Shown here: in pieces, positions 37,267 to 45,160 of the stretch
How positions within the stretch are numbered: the stretch's first letter is position 1
How the letters are laid out: every line of letters begins with the position of its first letter
Assembly (NCBI RefSeq): GCF_036250675.1
Contig: NZ_CP109592.1
Location: 7,192,001-7,256,000 of the forward strand
DNA length: 64,000 nt
Direction of reading: 5' to 3'
From: Streptomyces sp. NBC_01689
Lineage (GTDB): Bacteria; Actinomycetota; Actinomycetes; Streptomycetales; Streptomycetaceae
Translations under genes and position numbers: made by a program
The notes under the pieces: model-generated
Seen by the model: only the letters and a program-made list of their open reading frames with translations
Told to the model about the DNA's origin: nothing
Database searches by the model: none

Positions 37267-37418
37267 GTGGTGAACGTCCAGGTGCGAAGGCAGGACCTAC
37301 TTCCACTGATAATGGGGCGGTCGCGGGTTCGAGTCCCGCCGTCGGCACAACGCGCCGATGTAGCTCAGGGGTTAGAGCACCTACGTCGGTTCCGCCGGCT
37401 TCGATCTCTGGACACCAC
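37267..37418 (+). ncRNA. Y-RNA-like RNA, unit 1 (tRNA mimic with 4-bp D stem)
   Basis: The ends form the Ro-binding-type helix: GTGGT (37267-37271), a GAAC bulge, and GTCCAG (37276-37281) pair with CTGGAC-ACCAC (37408-37418). CGAAG/CTTCG and GGCGG (37316-37320)/CCGCC (37392-37396) continue it. The core is a permuted tRNA. The T arm is GCGGG-TTCGAGT-CCCGC (37323-37339) and the acceptor 3' strand CGTCGGC (37340-37346). After the loop ACAACGC come the acceptor 5' strand GCCGATG (37354-37360), TA, and the D arm GCTC-AGGGGTTA-GAGC (37363-37378). There is no anticodon arm, so it is not a tRNA gene. It lies upstream of the Ro60 homologue, as bacterial YrlA RNAs do. Confidence 0.85.
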
Positions 37419-37426
37419 AACTTCAC

Positions 37427-37504
37427 GCACCTCCCGGTGCGCGGGCCACGGCTACTTCTCTCCCAAAGAATTCACGCCGCGGCCGACTTGATCTCGGGAG
37501 GCGC
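37427..37504 (+). ncRNA. Y-RNA-like RNA, unit 2 (no tRNA module)
   Basis: GCACCTCCCG (37427-37436) pairs with CGGGAGGCGC (37495-37504) except for one A.C mismatch. Inside, GGCCACGGC pairs with GCCGCGGCC with one A.C mismatch, capped by a loop containing TTCT/AGAA. The block CCCGGTGCGC-GGC-CGG-TACTTC is shared with unit 3, and GATCTCGG near the 3' end is also shared. It therefore looks like a shortened paralogue that has lost the T arm, acceptor and D arm. Units 1 and 2 are 8 bp apart. Confidence 0.6.
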
Positions 37505-37511
37505 AGCACAT

Positions 37512-37670
37512 GGTGGGTGCCCGGTGCGCAGGCAGCGGATACTTCGGGAACTGGTGGGGCCACGGCCTCGTGCGGGTTCGAATCCCGTCACCGACTTCGG
37601 GTCGGTGTGGCGGAACGGAAGACGCGCCAGTTTATGGGCAACCGTCGCCGATCCCTGATCTCGGACACCC
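37512..37670 (+). ncRNA. Y-RNA-like RNA, unit 3 (class II, Leu-type tRNA mimic)
   Basis: GGGTG-C-CCGG (37515-37524) pairs with TCGG-A-CACCC (37661-37670), again with an A.C mismatch. GGC-C-ACGG (37558-37565) pairs with CCGT-C-GCC (37642-37649). The permuted core is T arm GCGGG-TTCGAAT-CCCGT (37572-37588), acceptor 3' strand CACCGAC (37589-37595), loop TTCGG, acceptor 5' strand GTCGGTG (37601-37607), TG, and D arm GCG-GAACGGAAGA-CGC (37610-37625). A 3-bp D stem after TG is typical of tRNA-Leu. No anticodon arm follows. Unit 3 ends about 50 bp before the Ro60 homologue start. Confidence 0.85.
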
Positions 37671-37722
37671 TCCCTTTGCTGTGCCTTCCTCCGAAACCCA
37701 CGCGAATTCGGGGGAATTCACC

Positions 37723-39309
37723 ATGGCACGCTTCAACAGCAAGGCGGCGAAGGCTCAGCCCACTTCCCGCGTGACGTCCACCGGCCGCGTGCTGCGGACG
37801 CACCAGGGCGGCCTCGGCCGCGAGCGGGACGCGCGCTCCGAACTCTTCCTCCTCGCCGTCTCGCACCTCGCCTCGCAGCAGACCTTCTACGAGAACGGCG
37901 CCGACCGCGACGACCGGTTCGTCGCGCTGGTGCGCGAACTCGCCGTCCACGACCCCTCCTGGACGGCGGCCCTGCTCGGCTGGCTGCGCGGCGACGGCAA
38001 CCTGCGCTCCGCCTCGGTCATGGGTGCCGCCGAGTACGTGAAGGCACGCCTCGACGCGGGCGCCACCGAGGGCCCCGCCAACCGCCAGGTGATCGCCTCG
38101 GTGCTGCGCCGCCCCGACGAGCCCGGCGAGCTGCTCGCCCTCTGGACCTCCCGGTACGGCCGGACCGTGCCCAAGCCGGTCAAGCGCGGCATCGCCGACG
38201 CCGTACGGCGTCTCTACAACGGCAAGGCGCTGCTGAAGTACGACACCGCGTCCAAGGGCTACCGCTTCGGCGACATCCTCAACCTCGTGCACGCGGCGCC
38301 CGACCCCGGCAAGCCGTGGCAGGGCGAGCTGTTCCGGTACGCCCTGGACCGCCGCCACCACCCCGACACGGCCGAGCCGCCCGCCTCGAACCCGGTGCTC
38401 GTCGCGCACCGCGAGCTGATGGCGGTGCCCGTAGCCGAGCGGCGCGCGGTCGTGACGGGTCCGGGCGGCGCCGAGCGGCTCGCCGCGGCCGGACTCACCT
38501 GGGAGGCGCTGGCGGGCTGGCTGCAGGGCCCGATGGACAAGGCGGCCTGGGAGGCCGTCATCCCGTCCATGGGCGCGATGGCGCTCGTCCGGAACCTGCG
38601 GAACTTCGACGAGGCGGGTGTCGGCGACGACGTGGCGGCCCGGGTCGCCGCGCGGATCAGCGACCCGGCGGAGGTGGCGCGGTCGCGGCAGTTCCCCTTC
38701 CGCTACCTGGCCGCCTACCGGCACGCGCCCTCGCTGCGCTGGGCGTACCCGCTGGAGCAGGCGCTCGGGCACTCGCTGGCCCAGGTGCCGGCGCTGCCCG
38801 GACGGACGCTCGTGCTCGTGGACCGGTCGGGCTCGATGTTCTTCTCGCGGCTGTCGGACCGCTCGGAGCTGAGCCGGGCCGACGCGGCCGCGGTCTTCGG
38901 CACGGCGCTCGCGCTGCGCGCGGCGGACGCGGACCTCGTCCAGTTCGGCACGGGCAGCGACCGGGTGCGGTTCCGCCGGGGCGAGTCGGTCCTGAAGGTG
39001 CTGGGGCGGTTCGGCGACCTCGGCGGCACGAACACCAGCGAGGCGGTACGGGCCCACTACCGCGGGCACGACCGGGTGATCGTCGTCACGGACGAGCAGG
39101 CCGCGTACAGCCACTACGGCGACCCGACGGAGCAGGTCCCGACGCACGTACCGGTCTACACCTGGAACCTCGCCGGTTACCGGGCCGGGCACGGTCCGAG
39201 CGGCAGGGACAACCGGCACACCTTCGGCGGACTGTCGGACACCGCGTTCCGGATGATCCCCCTGCTCGAGTCCGGCAGGGACGGGCGCTGGCCGTGGACG
39301 GGTGAATGA
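37723..39309 (+). CDS. rsr: Ro60 homologue: TROVE domain RNA-binding protein with vWA domain
   Basis: The 528-residue protein begins with a disordered basic stretch. A HEAT-repeat-like TROVE domain (about 20-350) follows, with GGLGRERDARSELFLLAVSHLASQQTFYENGADRDDRFVALVRE and AIPSMGAMALVRNLRNFDEAGV-type segments that bind RNA ends and Y RNA. The C-terminal vWA domain has a full MIDAS: D367-x-S369-x-S371, T436 and D457. Bacterial homologues (Rsr) bind Y RNAs and act in RNA quality control and stress-time rRNA decay, sometimes with PNPase. The array of Y-RNA-like units directly upstream supports this. ATG 37723 follows GGGGGAA; the frame extends upstream only through the RNA array. The symbol is that of the Deinococcus homologue. 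Confidence 0.93.
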   Translation: MARFNSKAAKAQPTSRVTSTGRVLRTHQGGLGRERDARSELFLLAVSHLASQQTFYENGADRDDRFVALVRELAVHDPSWTAALLGWLRGDGNLRSASVMGAAEYVKARLDAGATEGPANRQVIASVLRRPDEPGELLALWTSRYGRTVPKPVKRGIADAVRRLYNGKALLKYDTASKGYRFGDILNLVHAAPDPGKPWQGELFRYALDRRHHPDTAEPPASNPVLVAHRELMAVPVAERRAVVTGPGGAERLAAAGLTWEALAGWLQGPMDKAAWEAVIPSMGAMALVRNLRNFDEAGVGDDVAARVAARISDPAEVARSRQFPFRYLAAYRHAPSLRWAYPLEQALGHSLAQVPALPGRTLVLVDRSGSMFFSRLSDRSELSRADAAAVFGTALALRAADADLVQFGTGSDRVRFRRGESVLKVLGRFGDLGGTNTSEAVRAHYRGHDRVIVVTDEQAAYSHYGDPTEQVPTHVPVYTWNLAGYRAGHGPSGRDNRHTFGGLSDTAFRMIPLLESGRDGRWPWTGE

Positions 39310-39320
39310 GCGCGCGGCGG

Positions 39321-39357
39321 CCGGGTAGGTCACCGGGCGACACGGTGACCCACCCGG
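39321..39357 (+). terminator. Terminator after the Ro60 homologue
   Basis: CCGGGTAGGTCACCG (39321-39335) pairs with 39343-39357 with one mismatch around a 7-base loop, 12 bp after the stop. It separates the Ro unit from the deaminase gene. Confidence 0.7.
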
Positions 39358-39388
39358 CGCCGGCGCCGACCAGAGGCAGGACGGCTCC

Positions 39389-40405
39389 ATGTCCCTTTCC
39401 TCGTACGAGCGTTACCCGCTGCTCTTCGGGCCCTCGCCGGTGCATCCGCTGGAGCGTCTGACCCGTCACCTCGGGGGCGCCGCGCTCTGGGCGAAGCGGG
39501 AGGACTGCAACTCCGGTGTGGCGTACGGCGGGAACAAGACCCGCAAGCTGGAGTACCTCGTCGCCGACGCGCTCGCCAGGGGCTGCGACACCCTGGTCTC
39601 GATCGGCGGGGTGCAGCCCAACCACACCCGGCAGGTGGCCGCCGTCGCCGCCCACGCGGGGCTGAAGTGCGTTCTCGTGCAGGAGAGTTGGGTCGAGTGG
39701 CCGGACTCCGTCTACGACCGGGTCGGGAACATCCTGATCAGCCGGCTGGCCGGCGCGGACGTACGCCTGGTGCGGGCCGGGTTCGGGATCGGCGTCAAGG
39801 AGAGCTGGGAGCGGGCGCTGCGGGAGGTGGAGGAGGCCGGCGGCACGCCGTACGCCATTCCCGCGGGCGCCTCCGACCACCCGCTGGGCGGCCTGGGCTT
39901 CGCCGGCTGGGCGAATGAGGTGGCCGCCCAGGAAGGGGACCTGGGGGTCTTCTTCGACACCGTCGTGGTGTGCTCGGTCACCGGCTCGACGCAGGCGGGC
40001 ATGGTCGCCGGGTTCGCCGCTCTGGAGGAGGCGGGCGGCAGACCGCGGCGCGTCCTCGGGGTCGACGCGTCGGCAGCGCCCGCCCGCACCCGTGAACAGA
40101 TCACCCGGATCGCGCGCAACACGGGCCGGCTGATCGGTGCCGGGCGGGAACTGACCGACGCCGACGTCGAACTGGACGAGCGGTACCACGCCGGCACGTA
40201 CGGAATTCCGGACGAGGCCACCCTGGAGGCGATGCGTCTCGCCGCGCGCACCGAGGGGATGGTCACCGACCCCGTCTACGAAGGGAAGTCGATGGCCGGG
40301 ATGATCGACCTCGTGGCGCGCGGCGAGATCGGGCGCGACTCCACCGTCCTCTACGCCCATCTCGGCGGCCAGCCCGCCCTGAACGCCTACAGCGCGCTGT
40401 TCTGA
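39389..40405 (+). CDS. acdS: 1-aminocyclopropane-1-carboxylate deaminase
   Basis: This PLP enzyme splits the plant ethylene precursor ACC to 2-oxobutyrate and ammonia. The 338 residues are the family length. [24 protein letters not shown] holds the PLP lysine K50, and [19 protein letters not shown] and [16 protein letters not shown] are ACC deaminase blocks. D-cysteine desulfhydrases are close relatives, but the VQPNHTRQ stretch and overall match favour the deaminase. It suggests plant or rhizosphere contact. Its 3' end overlaps the convergent MFS gene by 19 bp. Confidence 0.9.
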   Translation: MSLSSYERYPLLFGPSPVHPLERLTRHLGGAALWAKREDCNSGVAYGGNKTRKLEYLVADALARGCDTLVSIGGVQPNHTRQVAAVAAHAGLKCVLVQESWVEWPDSVYDRVGNILISRLAGADVRLVRAGFGIGVKESWERALREVEEAGGTPYAIPAGASDHPLGGLGFAGWANEVAAQEGDLGVFFDTVVVCSVTGSTQAGMVAGFAALEEAGGRPRRVLGVDASAAPARTREQITRIARNTGRLIGAGRELTDADVELDERYHAGTYGIPDEATLEAMRLAARTEGMVTDPVYEGKSMAGMIDLVARGEIGRDSTVLYAHLGGQPALNAYSALF

Positions 40406-41940
40406 TCCGGCCGGCGGCGCCCGGTGAGGGTCAGGGCGGTCACGAGGAGCGCCGCCACCGCGATCAGCGCGCCGACACCGAACGCGCGTGCCGCGCCCTC
40501 GGTGAGCACCGCGGCCGGGGAGCCGGCCGCGTGCCGGGTCGCCGTGCCGTAGACCGTGACCAGGACCGAGAGTCCGAGAGTCCCGCCGAGCCACTGGAGG
40601 GTCTGCAGCAGACCGGACGCGGCACCCGCCTCGCGCGGGCCGACGGCGGCCAGGACGGTGGCGTTGAGCGGCATGAAGCTGAGGCCGACACCGAGGCCCA
40701 TCAGGATCATCGGCCCGAGGAGTCCCGCTGCGTAGCCGATGTGGGGACCGGTGCGTGTCAGCAGGCCGCCCGCGACGGCGATCAGCGACATGCCGGTCAG
40801 CAGGAGGGGTCTGGCGCCGACGCGCCGCAGGAGCCGGGGAACGAAGCGCAGCGGCAGGAAGACCGCCGCGGTCATCGGCAGGAAGGCGAGTCCGGCGCGC
40901 AACGGGCTGTATCCGAGCACCTGCTGGGTGATCAGGGTGAGGAAGTAGAAGGCACCGAACATGCCTGCGGGCAGCAGCAGTACCCCCGCGTAGGCACCCG
41001 CGCGGTCGCGGTCCCGGAACAGGTGCGGAGGCACGACCGGCTGCTCGGCCCGGGACTCGATCAGCGCGAAGCCCGCGAGGAGCGCGGCCGCGGTCGTGAA
41101 GCCGAGCAGCGCCCGGGTGTCGCCCCAGCCCGTCTCCGAGACCCGGATGAACGCGTAGACCAGTGAGGTCGTGCCGGCCGTCCCGGTGAGCGCGCCCGCC
41201 GCGTCGAACCGCCCCGCGTGCCGGGGGGTCTCGGCCACGGCCCGGGGCAGCGCGAGGGCCACCGCGATGCCGATCGGCACGTTGATCAGCAGGGCCCAGC
41301 GCCAGGACGCCCACGAGGTGAGCATGCCGCCGAGGACCAGGCCGACGGAGGCGCCGATGCTCGCCATCGAGGTGTAGACGCCGAGCGCGTGGTGACGGCG
41401 GGGCCCCTCGGGGAAGTTGGTGGTGATCAGGGCGAGGGTGCTGGGCGCGGTGAGCGCGGCGCCGCAGCCCTGGAGGGCGCGGGCCGCGAGCAGCCAACCG
41501 CTGTCGGTGGCCAGTCCGCCGAGGAGCGAGGAGAGCGCGAAGAGCAGGACGCCGAGGGTGAGCGTGCGGCGGCGGCCCGCGAGGTCGCCGACGCGGCCGC
41601 CGAGCAGCAGTAGGCCGCCGAAGGCGAGGGTGTAGGCGTTGAGCACCCAGGACAGACCGGTGGGACCGAACCGCAGGTCGTGCTGGATGTCGGGCAGCGC
41701 GACATTGACCACGGTGGAGTCGACGCCGACCATGAGGTAGGCGGTGACGATGACGAGGAGGGCGGCGCCGGGCCGGGCCGGCCGGGCGTCGGTGCCCGGC
41801 TCGGGAGATTCGAGGTCTCCGGGGGCTCCGGGGGCCACCGGCGGACCGGACGCGGACGTCGCGGGGGAGGGTGCCGGCGTGGAGGGTGCTGGGGTGAGGG
41901 CGGGTACGGACGGCGTGGAAGGCAGTGACGGGGTGGACAT
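40387..41940 (-). CDS. MFS drug exporter, DHA2 (14-helix) family
   Basis: The 517-residue protein has a Pro/Ser-rich cytosolic start and 14 hydrophobic segments. Motifs include [17 protein letters not shown] in helix 1, [18 protein letters not shown] (motif A) and [18 protein letters not shown]. This fits EmrB/QacA-like proton antiporters for drugs. The divergent TetR gene and the large inverted repeat between them point to drug-inducible control. Confidence 0.92.
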   Translation of the reverse strand: MSTPSLPSTPSVPALTPAPSTPAPSPATSASGPPVAPGAPGDLESPEPGTDARPARPGAALLVIVTAYLMVGVDSTVVNVALPDIQHDLRFGPTGLSWVLNAYTLAFGGLLLLGGRVGDLAGRRRTLTLGVLLFALSSLLGGLATDSGWLLAARALQGCGAALTAPSTLALITTNFPEGPRRHHALGVYTSMASIGASVGLVLGGMLTSWASWRWALLINVPIGIAVALALPRAVAETPRHAGRFDAAGALTGTAGTTSLVYAFIRVSETGWGDTRALLGFTTAAALLAGFALIESRAEQPVVPPHLFRDRDRAGAYAGVLLLPAGMFGAFYFLTLITQQVLGYSPLRAGLAFLPMTAAVFLPLRFVPRLLRRVGARPLLLTGMSLIAVAGGLLTRTGPHIGYAAGLLGPMILMGLGVGLSFMPLNATVLAAVGPREAGAASGLLQTLQWLGGTLGLSVLVTVYGTATRHAAGSPAAVLTEGAARAFGVGALIAVAALLVTALTLTGRRRPDQNSAL

Positions 41941-42009
41941 GGGATGCTCCCTGTCTGGTGTCCCCGGTGAGTGGCGTGCGGGCAGCGCGGACCGCCCGCG
42001 AAAGAAAGC

Positions 42010-42055
42010 GGGGACTGTCTCCGTTTAGTCCACGCAATATACGGAGAGTGTCCCC
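42010..42055. promoter_or_regulatory. Operator candidate between MFS exporter and TetR
   Basis: GGGGACTGTCTCCGT (42010-42024) and ACGGAGAGTGTCCCC (42041-42055) form an inverted repeat with 13 of 15 positions paired. CAATAT between them is AT-rich and can serve as a -10. Both divergent genes would be controlled from here. Confidence 0.6.
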
Positions 42056-42076
42056 GGTTCGGCAAGGAGTATCTGA

Positions 42077-42643
42077 ATGGCGCAGGTCAAGCCGATGCGG
42101 GCGGACGCGCGGCGGAACTATGAGCGGCTGATCGAGGAGGCCGCCGTGGCGTTCGCCGAGCACGGGGAGGGTGCGTCCCTCGATGACATCGCCAAGCGGG
42201 CCGGGGTGGGCTCAGGGACGCTGTACCGGCACTTCCCCACCCGCCAGGCCCTGCTGGAGGCGGTCTACGTCGACAGCATCGAGGCCATCGCCGCCCGCGC
42301 GGACGAGATCGCCGCGGAGCACGCGCCCGGCGAGGCGCTGGTGGAGTGGCTCAACGAGCTGAGCGGGATGATGATCCAGGTCCGCGGCCTGAAGGCGCTG
42401 CTCGGATCGGCGGTCACGGACGGGAGCAGTGCGGTGCTGACCGCGTGCGGGACGTCCGTGAAGGGCGCGGCCGAGCGGCTGGTCGAGGCGGCCCAGCGGG
42501 AAGGCACGCTGCGGACGGACGTGGAGCCGATCGAGGTGCTGCGGCTGGCGCACGGGGTCGCCACGGCCTCGGAACTGGCGGACGGTCAGGGGAAGCACAT
42601 CCGGCGGTACCTGTCGCTGCTGACGGAGGGGCTGCGGGCCTAG
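42077..42643 (+). CDS. TetR-family transcriptional regulator
   Basis: The 188-residue repressor has the helix-turn-helix GEGASLDDIAKRAGVGSGTLYRHFPTRQALLEAVY at about residues 29-63 and a C-terminal ligand domain. It is divergent from the DHA2 exporter and probably represses it and itself through the inverted repeat at 42010-42055. Confidence 0.93.
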   Translation: MAQVKPMRADARRNYERLIEEAAVAFAEHGEGASLDDIAKRAGVGSGTLYRHFPTRQALLEAVYVDSIEAIAARADEIAAEHAPGEALVEWLNELSGMMIQVRGLKALLGSAVTDGSSAVLTACGTSVKGAAERLVEAAQREGTLRTDVEPIEVLRLAHGVATASELADGQGKHIRRYLSLLTEGLRA

Positions 42644-42704
42644 CGCCGGGTGGACCGCGCGCGGCGGCGCGGGTGGCGCGGTAGGCCTGGCGCCGGGGTA
42701 CGGA

Positions 42705-42759
42705 CACCGGCCCGGCCCGGCCCGTTCCGCTCGGGGCGGGTGACGGGGCCGGGCCGGTG
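42705..42759. terminator. Bidirectional terminator
   Basis: Perfect 14-bp arms CACCGGCCCGGCCC (42705-42718) and GGGCCGGGCCGGTG (42746-42759) lie between the convergent TetR and TerD-domain genes. Confidence 0.7.
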
Positions 42760-42779
42760 GCGCTCGTGGCTGCCGCGGG

Positions 42780-43979
42780 TCAGAGTGCCTGGGCCGCCGG
42801 TTTCACCATGCCACGGACCGTGCGGGACTTCACGAAGTCGCCCATGGCCGTCATCTCCCACTCGCCGGAGAACTGCTTGATCAGCTTGGCCATCATCACG
42901 CCGGTCTGCGCCTCGGCGCTGGTGAGGTCGAAGCGGACCAGTTCCTCTCCGCTGGCCGCGTCGACCAGACGGCAGTAGGCCTTGGCGACCTCCGTGAACT
43001 TCTGGCCGGAGAAGGAGTTGACGGTGAAGACCAGGCCGGTGACCTCCTGCGGCAGCCGGCCGAGGTCGACGACGATCACCTCGTCGTCACCGCCGCCCTC
43101 GCCCGTGAGGTTGTCGCCGGAGTGCTTGATCGCGCCGCCCACGATGGAGAGCTTGCCGAAGTAGCAGCTGTCGATGTGGTTGCGCTGCGGGCCGTAGGCG
43201 ATGACCGAGGCGTCCAGGTCGATGTCCTTGCCGCGGTACGCGGGCTCCCAGCCGAGGCCCATCTTGACCTGGGAGAGCAGCGGGCGGCCGCCCTTGACCA
43301 GCGACACGGTCTGGTTCTTCTGGAGGGAGACCCGGCCCTTGTCGAGGTTGATCTTCCCGGAGGGCGGGGCGGGGGGCGCGGGGGGAGCCGCCGGGGCAGG
43401 GGGTGCCATGGGGGGCGCGGCGGCCACCGGGACCGCGGGGGCCTGCATCGGCGGGGCCGGGGGAGCGGCGGGGGCCGGCTCCTCCACCGACACCCCGAAG
43501 TCCGTGGCGATGCCCGCCAGGCCGTTCGCGTAGCCCTGGCCCACCGCGCGGGCCTTCCAGGCGCCGTTGCGGAGGTAGACCTCGACGATCACCAGGGCCG
43601 TCTCACTGCCGAGCTGGGGCGGGGTGAAGGTGGCGAGGACGGCGCCGTCGTCCGCGTTGCGGAGGGTGGCCGTGGGCTCGATGCCCTGGAAGGTCTGGCC
43701 CGCCGCGTCCGGGCTCGCGGTGACGACGATCTTCTCGATGCCCGGGGGGACCGCGGCCGTGTCGACCGTGATCGCGTCCGGGGAGGTGCCGCCGCCCGAG
43801 CGGTAGGTGACGCCGGGGCCGGTGGGCTGGTTGTAGAAGATGAAGTCGTCGTCGGAGCGCACCTTGCCGTCGGCGGTGAGCAGCAGGCCCGATACGTCTA
43901 GCCGCACCGGAGCGGTGACGTCCACCGTCACGCGGGTGACGGGGAGAGGGATGTTCGAGCCAGGGGTCATAGCTGTCAT
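42780..43979 (-). CDS. TerD-family protein with two domains
   Basis: The 399-residue protein resembles tellurium-resistance/stress proteins. The first TerD-like domain (about 15-165) contains SDDDFIFYNQPTGPGVTYR. A Pro/Ala linker of about 50 residues follows. The second domain (about 215-395) contains KMGLGWEPAYRGKDIDLDASVIAYG, HSGDNLTGEGGGDDEVIVVDLGRLP and VFTVNSFSGQKFTEVAKAYCRL. The Asp-rich segments bind calcium in characterised TerD proteins. A start three codons later is possible. Confidence 0.9.
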   Translation of the reverse strand: MTAMTPGSNIPLPVTRVTVDVTAPVRLDVSGLLLTADGKVRSDDDFIFYNQPTGPGVTYRSGGGTSPDAITVDTAAVPPGIEKIVVTASPDAAGQTFQGIEPTATLRNADDGAVLATFTPPQLGSETALVIVEVYLRNGAWKARAVGQGYANGLAGIATDFGVSVEEPAPAAPPAPPMQAPAVPVAAAPPMAPPAPAAPPAPPAPPSGKINLDKGRVSLQKNQTVSLVKGGRPLLSQVKMGLGWEPAYRGKDIDLDASVIAYGPQRNHIDSCYFGKLSIVGGAIKHSGDNLTGEGGGDDEVIVVDLGRLPQEVTGLVFTVNSFSGQKFTEVAKAYCRLVDAASGEELVRFDLTSAEAQTGVMMAKLIKQFSGEWEMTAMGDFVKSRTVRGMVKPAAQAL

Positions 43980-44066
43980 GACTGAGGTAACGAGCGGGGG
44001 CGCTTTACCGTTCCCTTACCCAAGGATGACTTCCGCTTCGCGTCGCTCAGGCGTCTTTCGCCCCCT

Positions 44067-44154
44067 CCGCCCCTGCCCTTCCCATCCCTGGGGGCTCCGC
44101 CCCCAGACCCCCGCCAGGGGGCGGAGCCCCCAGGGTCGGGTCGGGCAGGGGCGG
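44067..44154. terminator. Very strong nested terminator
   Basis: A perfect 19-bp stem (44086-44104 with 44117-44135) sits inside a second 12-bp stem (44067-44078 with 44143-44154). It follows the polyol dehydrogenase gene on the minus strand and shields the TerD-domain gene from read-through. Confidence 0.85.
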
Positions 44155-44170
44155 CGGGGTCGAGAACCCC

Positions 44171-45160
44171 CTACGGGACCACGACGATCTTGCGGCCGAT
44201 GCCCGCGGCGAACTGTTCCAGCGCCTGGGGATAGTCGGCCAGCGGGATGCGGTCGCTGATGAAGACGTCCGGATCGAGGACACCCCCGGCAAACAGCTCG
44301 GCCGCCCGTTCGAAGCTGTGCAGGACGGCCATGGAACCGGTGATGGTGATCTCCTGGTTGTAGATGCGGTACGGGTCGATCGACACCCGCGTCGCGTAGT
44401 CCGCGACCCCGAACTGGAGAAAGGTGCCGGCCTTGGCGACCCGGTCCAGGCCGTCCTGGATCGCCGCCGCGTTCCCCGTCGCGTCGATCACCACGTCCCA
44501 CCCCCGCGGCCGGTCCAGCTCGTCCGCGTTCGCCGCCGAGGCCGAGGCCCCCAGCAGCCGCGCCGTGGCGAGACGCTGGGCGTTCACGTCGACCACGTCC
44601 ACGCTCGCGGCTCCGGTCCGCTTCGCCAGTTCCAGCATCATCAGGCCCATCGTCCCGGAGCCGTAGATCAGGACGTGCGCCCCCAGCCGGGAGTTCAGGA
44701 CGTCGTAGCCGCGTACCGCGCAGGAGAGCGGTTCGACGAGCGCCGCGTCCTGGGTGCGGACGTGCTCGGGGAGCTTGACGCAGTTGGCCACGGGAGCGGT
44801 CGCGTACTGCGCGGCCCCGCCCGCCGTCGTGACACCGATCGCTGCCCACCGCTCGCAGAGGTTGTTGTGGCCGGTACGGCAGTACCGGCACTCGTGGCAG
44901 TAGAGCGAGGGATCCACCGCCACCCGGTCGCCGGTCGCGATCTCCGTGACCTGGGTGCCCACGGCGACCACTGTGCCGGCGAACTCGTGGCCCGGCACGA
45001 TCGGCAGCTTCGGCGCGAACTCGCCCTGGAGGATGTGCAGATCCGTACCGCACAGTCCGCACGCCGCGACCTCGACGACGACCTCGCGCGGGCCCGGCGT
45101 CGGGTCCGGGACCTCGGTGACGACGGCGCGGCCCACGGACTCGATGACGGCGGCCTTCAT
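44171..45160 (-). CDS. Zinc-dependent alcohol/polyol dehydrogenase
   Basis: The 329-residue medium-chain dehydrogenase has catalytic zinc ligands C37 and H58/E59, and structural zinc cysteines C88, C91, C94 and C102. The NAD-binding motif is YGSGTMGLMMLELAKRTGA. It resembles sorbitol/threonine dehydrogenases. Encoded last in an ABC sugar-import operon and overlapping the permease by 4 bp, it probably oxidises the imported polyol or sugar. The exact substrate is unknown. Confidence 0.9.
   Translation of the reverse strand: MKAAVIESVGRAVVTEVPDPTPGPREVVVEVAACGLCGTDLHILQGEFAPKLPIVPGHEFAGTVVAVGTQVTEIATGDRVAVDPSLYCHECRYCRTGHNNLCERWAAIGVTTAGGAAQYATAPVANCVKLPEHVRTQDAALVEPLSCAVRGYDVLNSRLGAHVLIYGSGTMGLMMLELAKRTGAASVDVVDVNAQRLATARLLGASASAANADELDRPRGWDVVIDATGNAAAIQDGLDRVAKAGTFLQFGVADYATRVSIDPYRIYNQEITITGSMAVLHSFERAAELFAGGVLDPDVFISDRIPLADYPQALEQFAAGIGRKIVVVP

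Noticed and set aside
37323..37378. Ordinary tRNA gene
   Set aside because: The T arm precedes the D arm, and there is no anticodon arm and no CCA end. A Y-RNA-type mimic explains the order better.
37510..37722. N-terminal extension of the Ro60 homologue from an ATG at 37510
   Set aside because: The extension runs through the structured RNA unit 3 and has no protein-like pattern; the ATG at 37723 has a good ribosome-binding site.
37264..37722. Integration site of a mobile element using tRNA-like DNA
   Set aside because: No integrase, flanking direct repeats or foreign gene set is present around the array.
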